Notes under the pieces: generated by a model
What the model saw: the letters and a program-made list of their open reading frames with translations, nothing else
Databases searched by the model: none
Told to the model about the DNA's origin: nothing
Position numbers and translations under genes: made by a program
Shown: positions 7,729 through 14,924 of the stretch, in pieces
Layout: the number at the start of each line of letters is the position of its first letter
Numbering within the stretch: the first letter of the stretch is position 1
Source: Candidatus Njordarchaeota archaeon
Lineage (GTDB): Archaea; Asgardarchaeota; Njordarchaeia; Njordarchaeales; JAHKLH01
Assembly (NCBI GenBank): GCA_029856635.1
Contig: JAHKLH010000007.1
Location: forward strand, 1-19,134
Direction of reading: 5' to 3'
Length of the DNA: 19,134 nucleotides

Positions 7729-8397
7729 TTAAAGTATACTTTCTTTCCTTATCGAATTATTATCTACGTATTCTAGGATTTTCTTCCACTCTTCTGAAGC
7801 GAGCTTAACTTCCTTATCTGCATTTTCGAGAATTGGTGATCCATGACCAGGGCACAAGACATTATATCTGTATTCAGTAAGGCTTATTGCAGAAAGTATA
7901 GTTTGTCGAAAATCAGTACAAAATTCGCGCTTTGGAAGTACAGGTTTATTGTTTCTAACAACAATGGTATCACCGGAGAAGAGAATTCTTTTCATGAGAA
8001 CAGCACATGATCCTGGCGTATGACCAGGAGAATGAATTATTTTTGCTGTTCCCAATACTTTAATTTCTTCGCCACCAGATAAGAGAACCAATTTTCTTTT
8101 GGGAACATCCAAAAAAGTAGCATCTTTTTTATGAATATAAATTTTGGCATCAGTTTCTATTGCAAAATCACTAACATTGCCTATGTGGTCTGGATGCGCA
8201 TGAGTAAGAATTACTCCTTGAATAACGTCTTCTATGGCTATTCCAAGATCCCTCTCAAGTAAATCACATATTCTAAAATAATTACCAGGAGAACCCACAT
8301 CAATAAACCAGAGTCCTTCATCACCTTCAATGATATAGATGTTTGCACCAAGTCCACGAAGTATCCATACATTAGCCACAATGGGGTGTAGACTCAT
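7729..8397 (-). CDS. Metallo-beta-lactamase-fold hydrolase (glyoxalase II-like)
   Basis: This is a 222-residue single-domain MBL-fold enzyme with a full dinuclear metal site: H66-x-H68-x-D70-H71 (THAHPDH), H126 (PGHTPGS), D143 (FSGDT) and H185 (PGHG). This set is typical of glyoxalase II-like hydrolases; the substrate cannot be read from the sequence. ATG 8397 is preferred over GTG 8406 because GTGAT at 8402-8406 forms a Shine-Dalgarno four bases upstream, so the GTG is more likely part of the ribosome binding site. The gene follows the cdc48 stop (8408-8410) with almost no gap, indicating co-transcription and perhaps translational coupling. No RNA-binding or flavodoxin domain is fused. Confidence 0.88.
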   Translation of the reverse strand: MSLHPIVANVWILRGLGANIYIIEGDEGLWFIDVGSPGNYFRICDLLERDLGIAIEDVIQGVILTHAHPDHIGNVSDFAIETDAKIYIHKKDATFLDVPKRKLVLLSGGEEIKVLGTAKIIHSPGHTPGSCAVLMKRILFSGDTIVVRNNKPVLPKREFCTDFRQTILSAISLTEYRYNVLCPGHGSPILENADKEVKLASEEWKKILEYVDNNSIRKESIL

Positions 8398-8401
8398 AAG
8401 A

Positions 8402-8406
8402 ATCAC
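8402..8406 (-). promoter_or_regulatory. Shine-Dalgarno of the MBL-fold gene
   Basis: GTGAT on the minus strand lies immediately after the cdc48 TAG and four bases before ATG 8397. It favours that ATG over the in-frame GTG at 8406. Confidence 0.5.
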
Positions 8407-8407
8407 A

Positions 8408-10624
8408 CTAGGTTATCTCTGTTTCAGTTTCTCTTTGCCTTACACGAAAGACACGTCTAAGGAAATAATCTTTGAGCTCTTCATAATACTTTAATATTTC
8501 TGGACTCAACGAGGGTCTTATCTTGGTTAATGCGTACTCAAAATCTTCGGCAGTAACTTTTTGAATTTTCTCTTTTCGTAAAACAATTCTTCTTATAGCA
8601 TTTAACGCTGCTTCTCGTACTATAGCCGCAAGATCTGCACCAGAGTAGAATTCTGTTCTTCTCGCCAAATCTTCAATATCGACGTCCTCTGCCAAAGGAA
8701 TATTTCTCGTGTGAACCTTCAGTATTTCCACTCGAGTTCGAAAGTCAGGAGGGGGCACATAAATGACGCGGTCAAATCTTCCCGGGCGTAATAATGCGGG
8801 ATCAAGAATATCAGGCCTGTTTGTAGCTGCGATTACTACTACGTCGCCTCTAGTCTGAATTCCGTCTAATTCCGTCAATAATTGTGAAATTACACGTTCT
8901 ATAACACCTGCAGAGCCTGGAAACATGCCACGCCTGGGAGCAATTGCATCAATTTCATCAAAAAATATGATGCAAGGAGCATATATTCTTGCTTTTCTGA
9001 ATATTTCTCTTATTCTTTTTTCACTTTCTCCTACCCATTTGCTGAGTACCTCTGGGCCTCTTACGGCAATGAAATTAGCTTCTGACTCAGTTGCAACTGC
9101 TTTTGCAAGCAATGTTTTTCCACAACCAGGTGGTCCAAATAAAAGAACACCTTTTGGAACTTCAATATGAAATTGCTCGAATAACTTGCGATATTTTATA
9201 GGCCATTCTACGATTTCTTGTAATGTTTGCTTTACTTCCTCTAATCCTCCGATGTCGCTCCAATGTACTTTAGGAACTTCAATGGCAATTTCTCTCATTG
9301 CACTAGGTCTAATCTCTCTTAGTGCATTCATAAAATCTTTCATGGTTACTTTTAACTTGCTTAGCTTTTCAGGCGGTATTGGATTAGGATCGCCTACTTC
9401 TATTTTCTCTTCTTTCAGAAATCTTCTCAGTGCACGTATTGCTGCTTCCTTTACTAATGCAGCCAAATCTGCTCCTACGAAACCATGTGTTATTTCTGCT
9501 AACTTTTGTAGATCAACATCCTTATCTAATGGCACATTTCGTGTATGAATCTTAAGAATCTCATATCTTCCTCTTTCATCGGGAACAGGAACTTCAATTT
9601 CAACATCAAATCTTCCAGGTCTACGTAATGCAGGATCTATTGCTTCTATCCTATTTGTTGCTCCTATCACGATAACTTGGTCTCGAGGTTCAAGTCCATC
9701 CATTAATGCAAGAAGTTGGGCGACAATTCTTTTCTCTACTTCGCCAATTACTTCTGCACGTCGAACAGCAATAGCATCTATCTCATCTATGAAGATAATT
9801 GAAGGAGCATTCCTTTTCGCTTCGTCAAAGATTCTCCTAAGGCGTTCTTCACTCTCGCCATAGAATTTTGAAACAATTTCTGGCCCAGAAATTGCGATGA
9901 AGTATGCATCTATTTCATTTGCTAATGCTCGAGCTAGTAGTGTCTTTCCACAACCAGGCGGACCATAAAGAAGTATGCCACTAGGGGGTGTTATTCCTAA
10001 TCGTTCAAAAAGCTCTGGATGTTTTAACGGAAGCTCAACAATTTCCCGAAGTTTCTTAATTACATGATCAAGTCCACCGACATCTTTAAAAGTTACAGCA
10101 CGTCGACGGAGTACCTTTCTAAGTACAAGCTCTATATAAGTGCCATCGTGTACTAGAACAATTCCTTGTGGTTCAGTACTAACGATGTAAATTGGTACCT
10201 TTCTTCCAAGATATGGAATTAAATACATATTTCTGGCAACTACGGGTTTTCCGTTTAATTCGCGCAAAATATCTTGTGGCATTATATGAACGTGCGGATT
10301 TGGTTTTGCGACAATAATCTTTCTAGCTTTTAATACTTCTGCCTTTGATACAGTTACATAATCACCTACTTTAACATTCAAATTATGCCTCATTGTTTCA
10401 TCTAATCTAATTGTATGTTCATTTTGAAATTGAAGGAATGTTCTGTCTGGCCAAGCGAATGCTGCAATTATTTTATCACGATTCTGTATTTTAATTACTT
10501 CTCCTGTCGTAATTCCAAGTGTTTTCATGGTTGGTAATGGTAGTCGAGCAATTAAGCGTCCTACGTCTCTTGGTAAAGCATCTAAGACTTTGCATCTAAT
10601 CTCATTTATCACAACATGCACCAC
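8408..10624 (-). CDS. cdc48: Cdc48/VCP/VAT-type AAA+ ATPase
   Basis: This 738-residue unfoldase uses ATP to extract and unfold proteins, in archaea probably feeding the proteasome. The N-terminal substrate/cofactor domain (about 1-175: double-psi barrel plus the second N subdomain) is followed by AAA ring D1, with Walker A GPPGCGKT 221-228, Walker B IIFIDE 276-281 and arginine fingers in RRPGR about 334-338. Ring D2 has Walker A 497-504, Walker B IIFFDE 552-557 and RPGRFD. Both rings look catalytically complete. The C-terminus lacks an obvious HbYX proteasome-docking motif; it ends TETEIT. The start is GTG 10624 with GGAGAG just upstream. It heads a minus-strand unit with the MBL hydrolase and the 102-residue protein. 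Length is standard. Confidence 0.96.
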   Translation of the reverse strand: MVHVVINEIRCKVLDALPRDVGRLIARLPLPTMKTLGITTGEVIKIQNRDKIIAAFAWPDRTFLQFQNEHTIRLDETMRHNLNVKVGDYVTVSKAEVLKARKIIVAKPNPHVHIMPQDILRELNGKPVVARNMYLIPYLGRKVPIYIVSTEPQGIVLVHDGTYIELVLRKVLRRRAVTFKDVGGLDHVIKKLREIVELPLKHPELFERLGITPPSGILLYGPPGCGKTLLARALANEIDAYFIAISGPEIVSKFYGESEERLRRIFDEAKRNAPSIIFIDEIDAIAVRRAEVIGEVEKRIVAQLLALMDGLEPRDQVIVIGATNRIEAIDPALRRPGRFDVEIEVPVPDERGRYEILKIHTRNVPLDKDVDLQKLAEITHGFVGADLAALVKEAAIRALRRFLKEEKIEVGDPNPIPPEKLSKLKVTMKDFMNALREIRPSAMREIAIEVPKVHWSDIGGLEEVKQTLQEIVEWPIKYRKLFEQFHIEVPKGVLLFGPPGCGKTLLAKAVATESEANFIAVRGPEVLSKWVGESEKRIREIFRKARIYAPCIIFFDEIDAIAPRRGMFPGSAGVIERVISQLLTELDGIQTRGDVVVIAATNRPDILDPALLRPGRFDRVIYVPPPDFRTRVEILKVHTRNIPLAEDVDIEDLARRTEFYSGADLAAIVREAALNAIRRIVLRKEKIQKVTAEDFEYALTKIRPSLSPEILKYYEELKDYFLRRVFRVRQRETETEIT

Positions 10625-10629
10625 AATGT

Positions 10630-10635
10630 CTCTCC
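10630..10635 (-). promoter_or_regulatory. Shine-Dalgarno of cdc48
   Basis: GGAGAG on the minus strand sits five bases before the GTG at 10624. It supports this non-ATG start; the next codon is also GTG. Confidence 0.5.
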
Positions 10636-10654
10636 AAATTGAAAACTTTCTCGC

Positions 10655-10664
10655 ATTTTAAAAT
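10655..10664. promoter_or_regulatory. Shared A/T-rich promoter element, cdc48/tatD
   Basis: A symmetrical ATTTTAAAAT-type run lies between the divergent cdc48 and TatD-like genes and is the only TATA-like sequence there. It is about 35 bases from the cdc48 GTG and about 20 from the tatD ATG. The first distance fits better than the second, so the TatD promoter may lie elsewhere. Confidence 0.3.
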
Positions 10665-10678
10665 TGGTGTTAAGTGTT

Positions 10679-11416
10679 ATGATGTATGTTGATGCGCATG
10701 CTCATCTTTATCTCATGTCGGAGGATGACCTAAAGAGAACCTTTGAGAGCAACATAATAGTGTTCGCGGTCTCAGAAGATGTGGATTCCTCTTTTAAAAC
10801 ACTACAATTAGCGGAAAGATACAAACCAATGGTCGTACCATTCATAGGAATTCATCCGTGGCGTGTGAATGAATTCGATGAGAAGGAAATTGATAAGATT
10901 GCTGAATTAATCAGAGAATTAAAGAAATATGGAGGAGGATTAGGGGAAATTGGTATTGATGCTAAAAAGCCCGCAATTGAAAAACAAATGAAATTCTTTG
11001 AAAGATTCCTTGAATTAGCGGCGGGATATAAATTGCCAGTGAATATCCATGCGACAAGATTGTGGCGTATTGCATTAAAGATGGTAATTGAGCATGATGT
11101 AAGAGCGAATTTCCATTGGTATAGTGGTCCATTAGACCTGTTGAGAGATATTCGCGATGCAGAGTGCTTTATTTCTATCAACCCATGCTATATTTTCCAA
11201 GCTCAACATCATATTGTTGTTGAAAAAGCGCCAATCGAAATTATGTTAACAGAAACAGACGCACCTTTTACTTTTCGTGGTATAAAATTGCGCTCTTGGT
11301 TTGTAATTCCTCTAGTAAGAAAGATTGCTCAACTACGGGGAATGCAAGAAGAAGAATTGAGGAAACAAATTCTTCAAAATGCAAAAAAATTCCTAGGATT
11401 TTTTCCTAAGATTTAA
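10679..11416 (+). CDS. TatD-like metal-dependent hydrolase
   Basis: This 245-residue TIM-barrel amidohydrolase of the TatD family (metal-dependent DNases/phosphoesterases) has the expected metal ligands in order: DAHAHL (HxH) at the N-terminus, FIGIHPW, GLGEIGID (glutamate ligand), NIHATR, NFHWYSG and TETDAPF (aspartate). The family is linked to DNA fragmentation and repair, but archaeal substrates are poorly known. The start is the ATG at 10679 or the adjacent one at 10682; the open frame extends to a TTG at 10664 that would lie inside the promoter element. It is divergent from cdc48 and convergent with bpsA, with a 26-base gap. It appears to be a single-gene unit. Confidence 0.85.
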   Translation: MMYVDAHAHLYLMSEDDLKRTFESNIIVFAVSEDVDSSFKTLQLAERYKPMVVPFIGIHPWRVNEFDEKEIDKIAELIRELKKYGGGLGEIGIDAKKPAIEKQMKFFERFLELAAGYKLPVNIHATRLWRIALKMVIEHDVRANFHWYSGPLDLLRDIRDAECFISINPCYIFQAQHHIVVEKAPIEIMLTETDAPFTFRGIKLRSWFVIPLVRKIAQLRGMQEEELRKQILQNAKKFLGFFPKI

Positions 11417-11442
11417 TTAAACTCTTTGTGTCTGTGACTAAT

Positions 11443-12489
11443 TTACGTCGAAGCATTTTCTTCATCAAAGTAAATATCACCTTCGATTTCTTCAGTAAAT
11501 GCTTTATATCCCGGAAGGGTTTCGATGCGAATCCATGCACTAGTAAACCAGATATCCCTCGGTAATGTTTTTACGAATGCTTCCTTGTAACCTCTAATTT
11601 CTTCCATATATGGCCAGTTTTCGTAAAGGTTGAAATCAGGAATTATGGCACATATGACGACACCGAACTCGTTAAGAAGGACTCTTTGGATCTGTGCCCA
11701 CTTCCAACGTGAGGAATCACTCGTGGTTAATCCAAAATAACCAGCACACCCCACACCCTTGAGTGCTGATAGTCCACGACCAATGAATGCTCGCATTCCT
11801 GCAACTGTTTCTGGGGGATCAGTTACAAATGTGTCAAACTTTCTTGCATAATTATCGGGTAGTGGTTTTCTTAAATCAAGAGTGATTGCATCTAGTTTTA
11901 ATCCGTATTCATCTGCAATTTTATTAGCGAAACTTATAAGTCTTTCATCAATATCAACCATCACAACTCTTTTTGGCCAGCCAGTTAATGCGGCAGCAAT
12001 CGAAACTAAATCATCATCACCTAAAACGATGATTTCTCTTCCCCTGAGGTCATTAAATTGATCCATAAGTGCAACACGGGCTAATGTACAACGCACAGTA
12101 ATATATCCTTGGTCGTATTCCTGTATGGGAACTGGTCGTTCTTTGGCAATTTTTACAAATTCTGGTACAATTTCAAGGAGCTTCTCGTCAATTCCGCGTC
12201 CTTCGCAATTCTTACAAGTGTAAATTCTCATCCCAATTCCTAATTTTTTAAGCAACTCACGACCTCTCTCAGTCAGATGAACGCATCCATTTTTAACAGA
12301 AATAATCCCTCTTTTAGAGAATTCCTCCAACGTTTTTGAAACAATTAGTGTTGGTTGGTGAGAGTATCTTATAAGCATCCAGAAATCATTAGTTAGTTCG
12401 CATGCTGCTAAAATATCTTCAATCATTCTTCTATAGATCGGAGTCCTGAAATATTTTTGAACGCTCTCAGCGATTTCATCCAAAATCAT
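11443..12489 (-). CDS. bpsA: Branched-chain polyamine synthase (N4-bis(aminopropyl)spermidine synthase)
   Basis: BpsA transfers two aminopropyl groups from decarboxylated AdoMet to the central nitrogen of spermidine, making the branched polyamine that stabilises nucleic acids in thermophiles. This 348-residue protein has an N-terminal winged-helix-like part (about 1-85), a CKNCEGRG turn (92-99), then a Rossmann domain. That domain carries the GDDD motif (157-160; Asp159 corresponds to the catalytic aspartate reported for the Thermococcus enzyme), VDIDE (178-182) and TDPPE (223-227). A C-terminal acidic tail (EEIEGDIYFDEENAST) is typical of the family. ATG 12489 has GGTGAT six bases upstream. 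It is the last of five co-directional genes that include speD and a ureohydrolase, which strongly supports the polyamine role. Confidence 0.93.
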   Translation of the reverse strand: MILDEIAESVQKYFRTPIYRRMIEDILAACELTNDFWMLIRYSHQPTLIVSKTLEEFSKRGIISVKNGCVHLTERGRELLKKLGIGMRIYTCKNCEGRGIDEKLLEIVPEFVKIAKERPVPIQEYDQGYITVRCTLARVALMDQFNDLRGREIIVLGDDDLVSIAAALTGWPKRVVMVDIDERLISFANKIADEYGLKLDAITLDLRKPLPDNYARKFDTFVTDPPETVAGMRAFIGRGLSALKGVGCAGYFGLTTSDSSRWKWAQIQRVLLNEFGVVICAIIPDFNLYENWPYMEEIRGYKEAFVKTLPRDIWFTSAWIRIETLPGYKAFTEEIEGDIYFDEENAST

Positions 12490-12495
12490 GTTACT

Positions 12496-12501
12496 ATCAC
12501 C
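12496..12501 (-). promoter_or_regulatory. Shine-Dalgarno of bpsA
   Basis: GGTGAT on the minus strand lies six bases before ATG 12489. A TATA-like CAAATAAAG is centred near 12532, placing a start site near 12505, so bpsA may also have its own promoter within the cluster. Confidence 0.55.
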
Positions 12502-12593
12502 GAGATATACTAAGAAAGAATGAAAAACTTTATTTGAAAAATAGTCGCAAAGAAAAAATTATGGTTCACTTCTATGATTAATGATGGTATTAG

Positions 12594-13322
12594 CTATATT
12601 TTAAGAACACCTTTCGTAATAAGCTCAGGGATAAGTTTATTGGCAGCTTCTACATCCTTATGAGTATCAATTGGAATCCACACATGTTCATCAAGTGAGT
12701 ATGTGAAGCATCCTAGTTTTCCTTCCTTTGCAAGTCGTGGAAACGCTGTTTTCTCTATATCGCCGCGCTCTGGAAGATAATTAAAAATATCCTTTCTAAA
12801 GCAATACATGCCTCCATTAATGAAGATGTTTTTGAGAAGTGGCTTTTCAATAAATGCAGTTACTCGGTTCTTTTCAAATTGTACAATTCCATATGGGCTT
12901 TTTAATGGAACTAATCCGATCACACCGATAAAATTATCATTTTCAAGGAGAGTTTCATACAATGGTTTCAATGGAAGATTAGTTATTATATCACCATTGA
13001 AAGCAAAGAAGATTTCTGAGTCTTCTACTAGCTTCTCTGCATTTTTTATGCCACCTGCCGTACCTAGAGGTTCCCTTTCTATAGAATAACGAATGTTAAC
13101 TCCTATTTTTGATCCATTACCAAAATATTGTTGAACTTTTTCAGCAAGCCAGCCAACGGCAATGATGAATTTTCTTATCCCTTGCTGTTTAAGCCATAAA
13201 ATCTGCCATTCTAGAATAGGTTTTCCATAGATTTCAACAAGAGGTTTCGGCTTTTCAAGCGTCAATGGTCTGAGTCGTTTTCCATAACCGCCGGCTAAGA
13301 TTAGTGCAGGCGTATCTTTCAT
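12594..13322 (-). CDS. Sugar-1-phosphate nucleotidyltransferase
   Basis: This 242-residue enzyme of the NDP-sugar pyrophosphorylase family activates a hexose-1-phosphate with an NTP for glycosylation or cell-surface polymers. It shows the nucleotide-binding signature LILAGGYGKRLRPLT, then KPKPLVEI, GTAGGIKNAE, the metal-binding FNGDI, FIEKP and INGGMYCF. Only the catalytic domain is present, with no C-terminal left-handed beta-helix. Whether it handles glucose-, mannose- or acetylglucosamine-phosphate cannot be told. ATG 13322 is used; a GTG at 13331 is an alternative and sits about 26 bases from an A/T-rich box near 13351-13365, which would make it leaderless. It lies between the ureohydrolase and bpsA genes with gaps of about 100 bases, with no obvious link to polyamines. 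Confidence 0.88.
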   Translation of the reverse strand: MKDTPALILAGGYGKRLRPLTLEKPKPLVEIYGKPILEWQILWLKQQGIRKFIIAVGWLAEKVQQYFGNGSKIGVNIRYSIEREPLGTAGGIKNAEKLVEDSEIFFAFNGDIITNLPLKPLYETLLENDNFIGVIGLVPLKSPYGIVQFEKNRVTAFIEKPLLKNIFINGGMYCFRKDIFNYLPERGDIEKTAFPRLAKEGKLGCFTYSLDEHVWIPIDTHKDVEAANKLIPELITKGVLKI

Positions 13323-13418
13323 TTCAGGCACTTGTATATTTCATTTTTTCAAAGTTTTATTAAAAAAAGATGCACTTAAGCAGATGTAGTCATTATTTCT
13401 TACAATTAATACATACTG

Positions 13419-14267
13419 CTAATGATCTAGGATTAAAATACATTCTCGGGCTATTCCTGCAGCGAGTATGGCTGTAGGTGAAGTAGCTACGGAGCAAGTA
13501 ATTTCAACTAAGTCAATATATATGGGACGACTTTTAAGAAGTGCTTTAACTACGACGAATGGGTCCAACCCAAAGGGCTCTGGGCATGAGGTTTCTGGTA
13601 CAAAGCTAGGATCAAAAACGTCAAAATCAATGGATACAACATCAGCTTTTTTTAATTCACTTTGTAAAATGCTTTCATTATCCTTGATTTCAAATGCAGT
13701 ATAGTACTTAATTCCAGATTCTTCGAGTTCCTTTAGAGCTTTTTCAGATGAGGTTCGTAAACCTAGTACACAAATATTCTCAGGACCAAGAATTTCAAAA
13801 ATTCTCCGCAACACACAAGCATGAGACCACTTATTCCCCAAGTAATGTTGCTCAAAATCGTTGTGGGCATCAAGCAGAACGAGATATATCTTCCTTCTTT
13901 TGTTATGTATTAACCAAGATATTGTAGCTAACGTTATTGTGTGTTCCCCACCTAAAACTAAAAGTCTTTTTGGATCAATTTGGTTAAGAACCTGGTTGAT
14001 TCTTTTCTGTGTTTCCTTAAAATCTCCAGGTGAAGTTACAATGTTACCCCAGTCGCTTGCATCTGCGTTTCGTACATCCTTTCTTTGTAGGAATGAGAAT
14101 TCTTCAAGTCCCCAAGAAGCAAGTCTTACTGCATCAGGAGCAAAACGAGAACCAACAGCAAAAGTTTGTGAAGAATCATAAGGGATTCCTAGAATTATAA
14201 CTTTCTTTCTCTTAAACAACGGAAGCTGAAACATTGGATAAGCAGGAATTAAGAGCTCGGATAGCAT
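13419..14267 (-). CDS. speB: Agmatinase-family ureohydrolase
   Basis: This 282-residue arginase/agmatinase fold enzyme removes urea from agmatine to give putrescine, or from N1-aminopropylagmatine to give spermidine as in Thermococcus. All six manganese ligands are in place. In numbering from GTG 14276 they are H112 (GGEHTIT), D136, H138 and D140 (LDAHNDFE), and D217 and D219 (SIDFDVFDP). PEPFGLD replaces the more usual PEPGG-type turn, and the late VEITCS replaces VEVNP, so the substrate pocket may differ from standard agmatinases. ATG 14267 is used; GTG 14276 is the alternative. It lies 71 bases after speD on the same strand and upstream of bpsA. Family membership is firm; the choice between agmatine and aminopropylagmatine is open. 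Confidence 0.88.
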   Translation of the reverse strand: MLSELLIPAYPMFQLPLFKRKKVIILGIPYDSSQTFAVGSRFAPDAVRLASWGLEEFSFLQRKDVRNADASDWGNIVTSPGDFKETQKRINQVLNQIDPKRLLVLGGEHTITLATISWLIHNKRRKIYLVLLDAHNDFEQHYLGNKWSHACVLRRIFEILGPENICVLGLRTSSEKALKELEESGIKYYTAFEIKDNESILQSELKKADVVSIDFDVFDPSFVPETSCPEPFGLDPFVVVKALLKSRPIYIDLVEITCSVATSPTAILAAGIARECILILDH

Positions 14268-14337
14268 TTTAGTCACATTTTGTTCGAAGGATGAAGAAAA
14301 AATAAAAAAATAAAAGATGAAGAGGCAATAGTGAATA

Positions 14338-14856
14338 TTAGTCCCGCGACTGGTTAACTTCAGTTAAAGGGAGTCCTCTCTTAAGTTCAATATCCATAAA
14401 GAATGCAGGCTGTAGAAAACTAAGTAATTCTCTTTTAATTAATTCTACATCTATGTTTCCGCATGTATAGATATCGATTGCTGCATATCCGTATTCGGGC
14501 CATGTGTGGATTGAAATATGTGATTCCGCGATTACCACGATACCACTTACACCATGTGGATTAAACTTGTGAAAGAAATCACCAAGAATTGTTGCTCCTG
14601 CACGTTTTGCTGCGGAAATCATGACTTTTCGTAGCTTTTCTGTATCATTGAGTTTCTCAAAGGAGCATCCATAGACTTCAATTATTAAATGTCTGCCAAG
14701 GTACTTATTTGGGAGCTCTAGGGATAAATTCGATCTAATATCACTGGACTTAACGGAACCTTGGTTGTATATTACGCCCCCTTGCTGGACGGCATTTTTT
14801 CCATCTGACCTTCGTTGAAGATATTCACCCTGAACCCTTCTAACTTTCACCATCAT
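14338..14856 (-). CDS. speD: S-adenosylmethionine decarboxylase proenzyme
   Basis: SpeD makes decarboxylated AdoMet, the aminopropyl donor for spermidine and BpsA. It is a pyruvoyl enzyme that cleaves itself before the serine of AESHISIHTWPE. Here Ser112 becomes the pyruvoyl group, with His117 and Cys132 (YTCG) as processing and catalytic residues. The spacings of 5 and 20 match the Ser63/His68/Cys83 pattern of prokaryotic SpeD. HKFNPHGVSG and the tail MDIELKRGLP also fit AdoMet decarboxylase better than its arginine decarboxylase paralogue, though that paralogue cannot be excluded. At 172 residues it is about 45 longer than usual, because an N-terminal hydrophilic extension precedes LGRHLIIEVYGC. 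ATG 14856 is set by a strong GGTGGTGA five bases upstream. Confidence 0.9.
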   Translation of the reverse strand: MMVKVRRVQGEYLQRRSDGKNAVQQGGVIYNQGSVKSSDIRSNLSLELPNKYLGRHLIIEVYGCSFEKLNDTEKLRKVMISAAKRAGATILGDFFHKFNPHGVSGIVVIAESHISIHTWPEYGYAAIDIYTCGNIDVELIKRELLSFLQPAFFMDIELKRGLPLTEVNQSRD

Positions 14857-14861
14857 AGGAT

Positions 14862-14870
14862 TCACCACCT
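14862..14870 (-). promoter_or_regulatory. Strong Shine-Dalgarno of speD
   Basis: AGGTGGTGA on the minus strand is a near-full match to the archaeal anti-Shine-Dalgarno and lies five bases before ATG 14856. The GTG codons inside it (open frame from 14868) are therefore not the start. Confidence 0.75.
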
Positions 14871-14916
14871 TTGTGAGTAAAAGAAATTATTTTAAAGTTT
14901 TTCTATTCGGTAAAAA

Positions 14917-14924
14917 TTATATAC
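14917..14924 (-). promoter_or_regulatory. Possible TATA box for speD
   Basis: TATATAAT on the minus strand overlaps the stop of the THUMP/SPOUT gene. A start site about 26 bases on would give speD a leader of about 40 bases containing its Shine-Dalgarno. If it is used, speD begins its own transcription unit. Confidence 0.35.

Noticed and set aside
8925..9548. Plus-strand frames of 81 and 120 codons inside cdc48
   Set aside because: Antisense shadows of the two AAA domains; their duplicated look reflects the repeated D1/D2 coding sequence.
14338..14856. Arginine decarboxylase as the primary call for the SpeD-family gene
   Set aside because: HKFNPHGVSG and the MDIELKRG tail resemble AdoMet decarboxylases more closely. 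The alternative is kept open in the annotation but not preferred.
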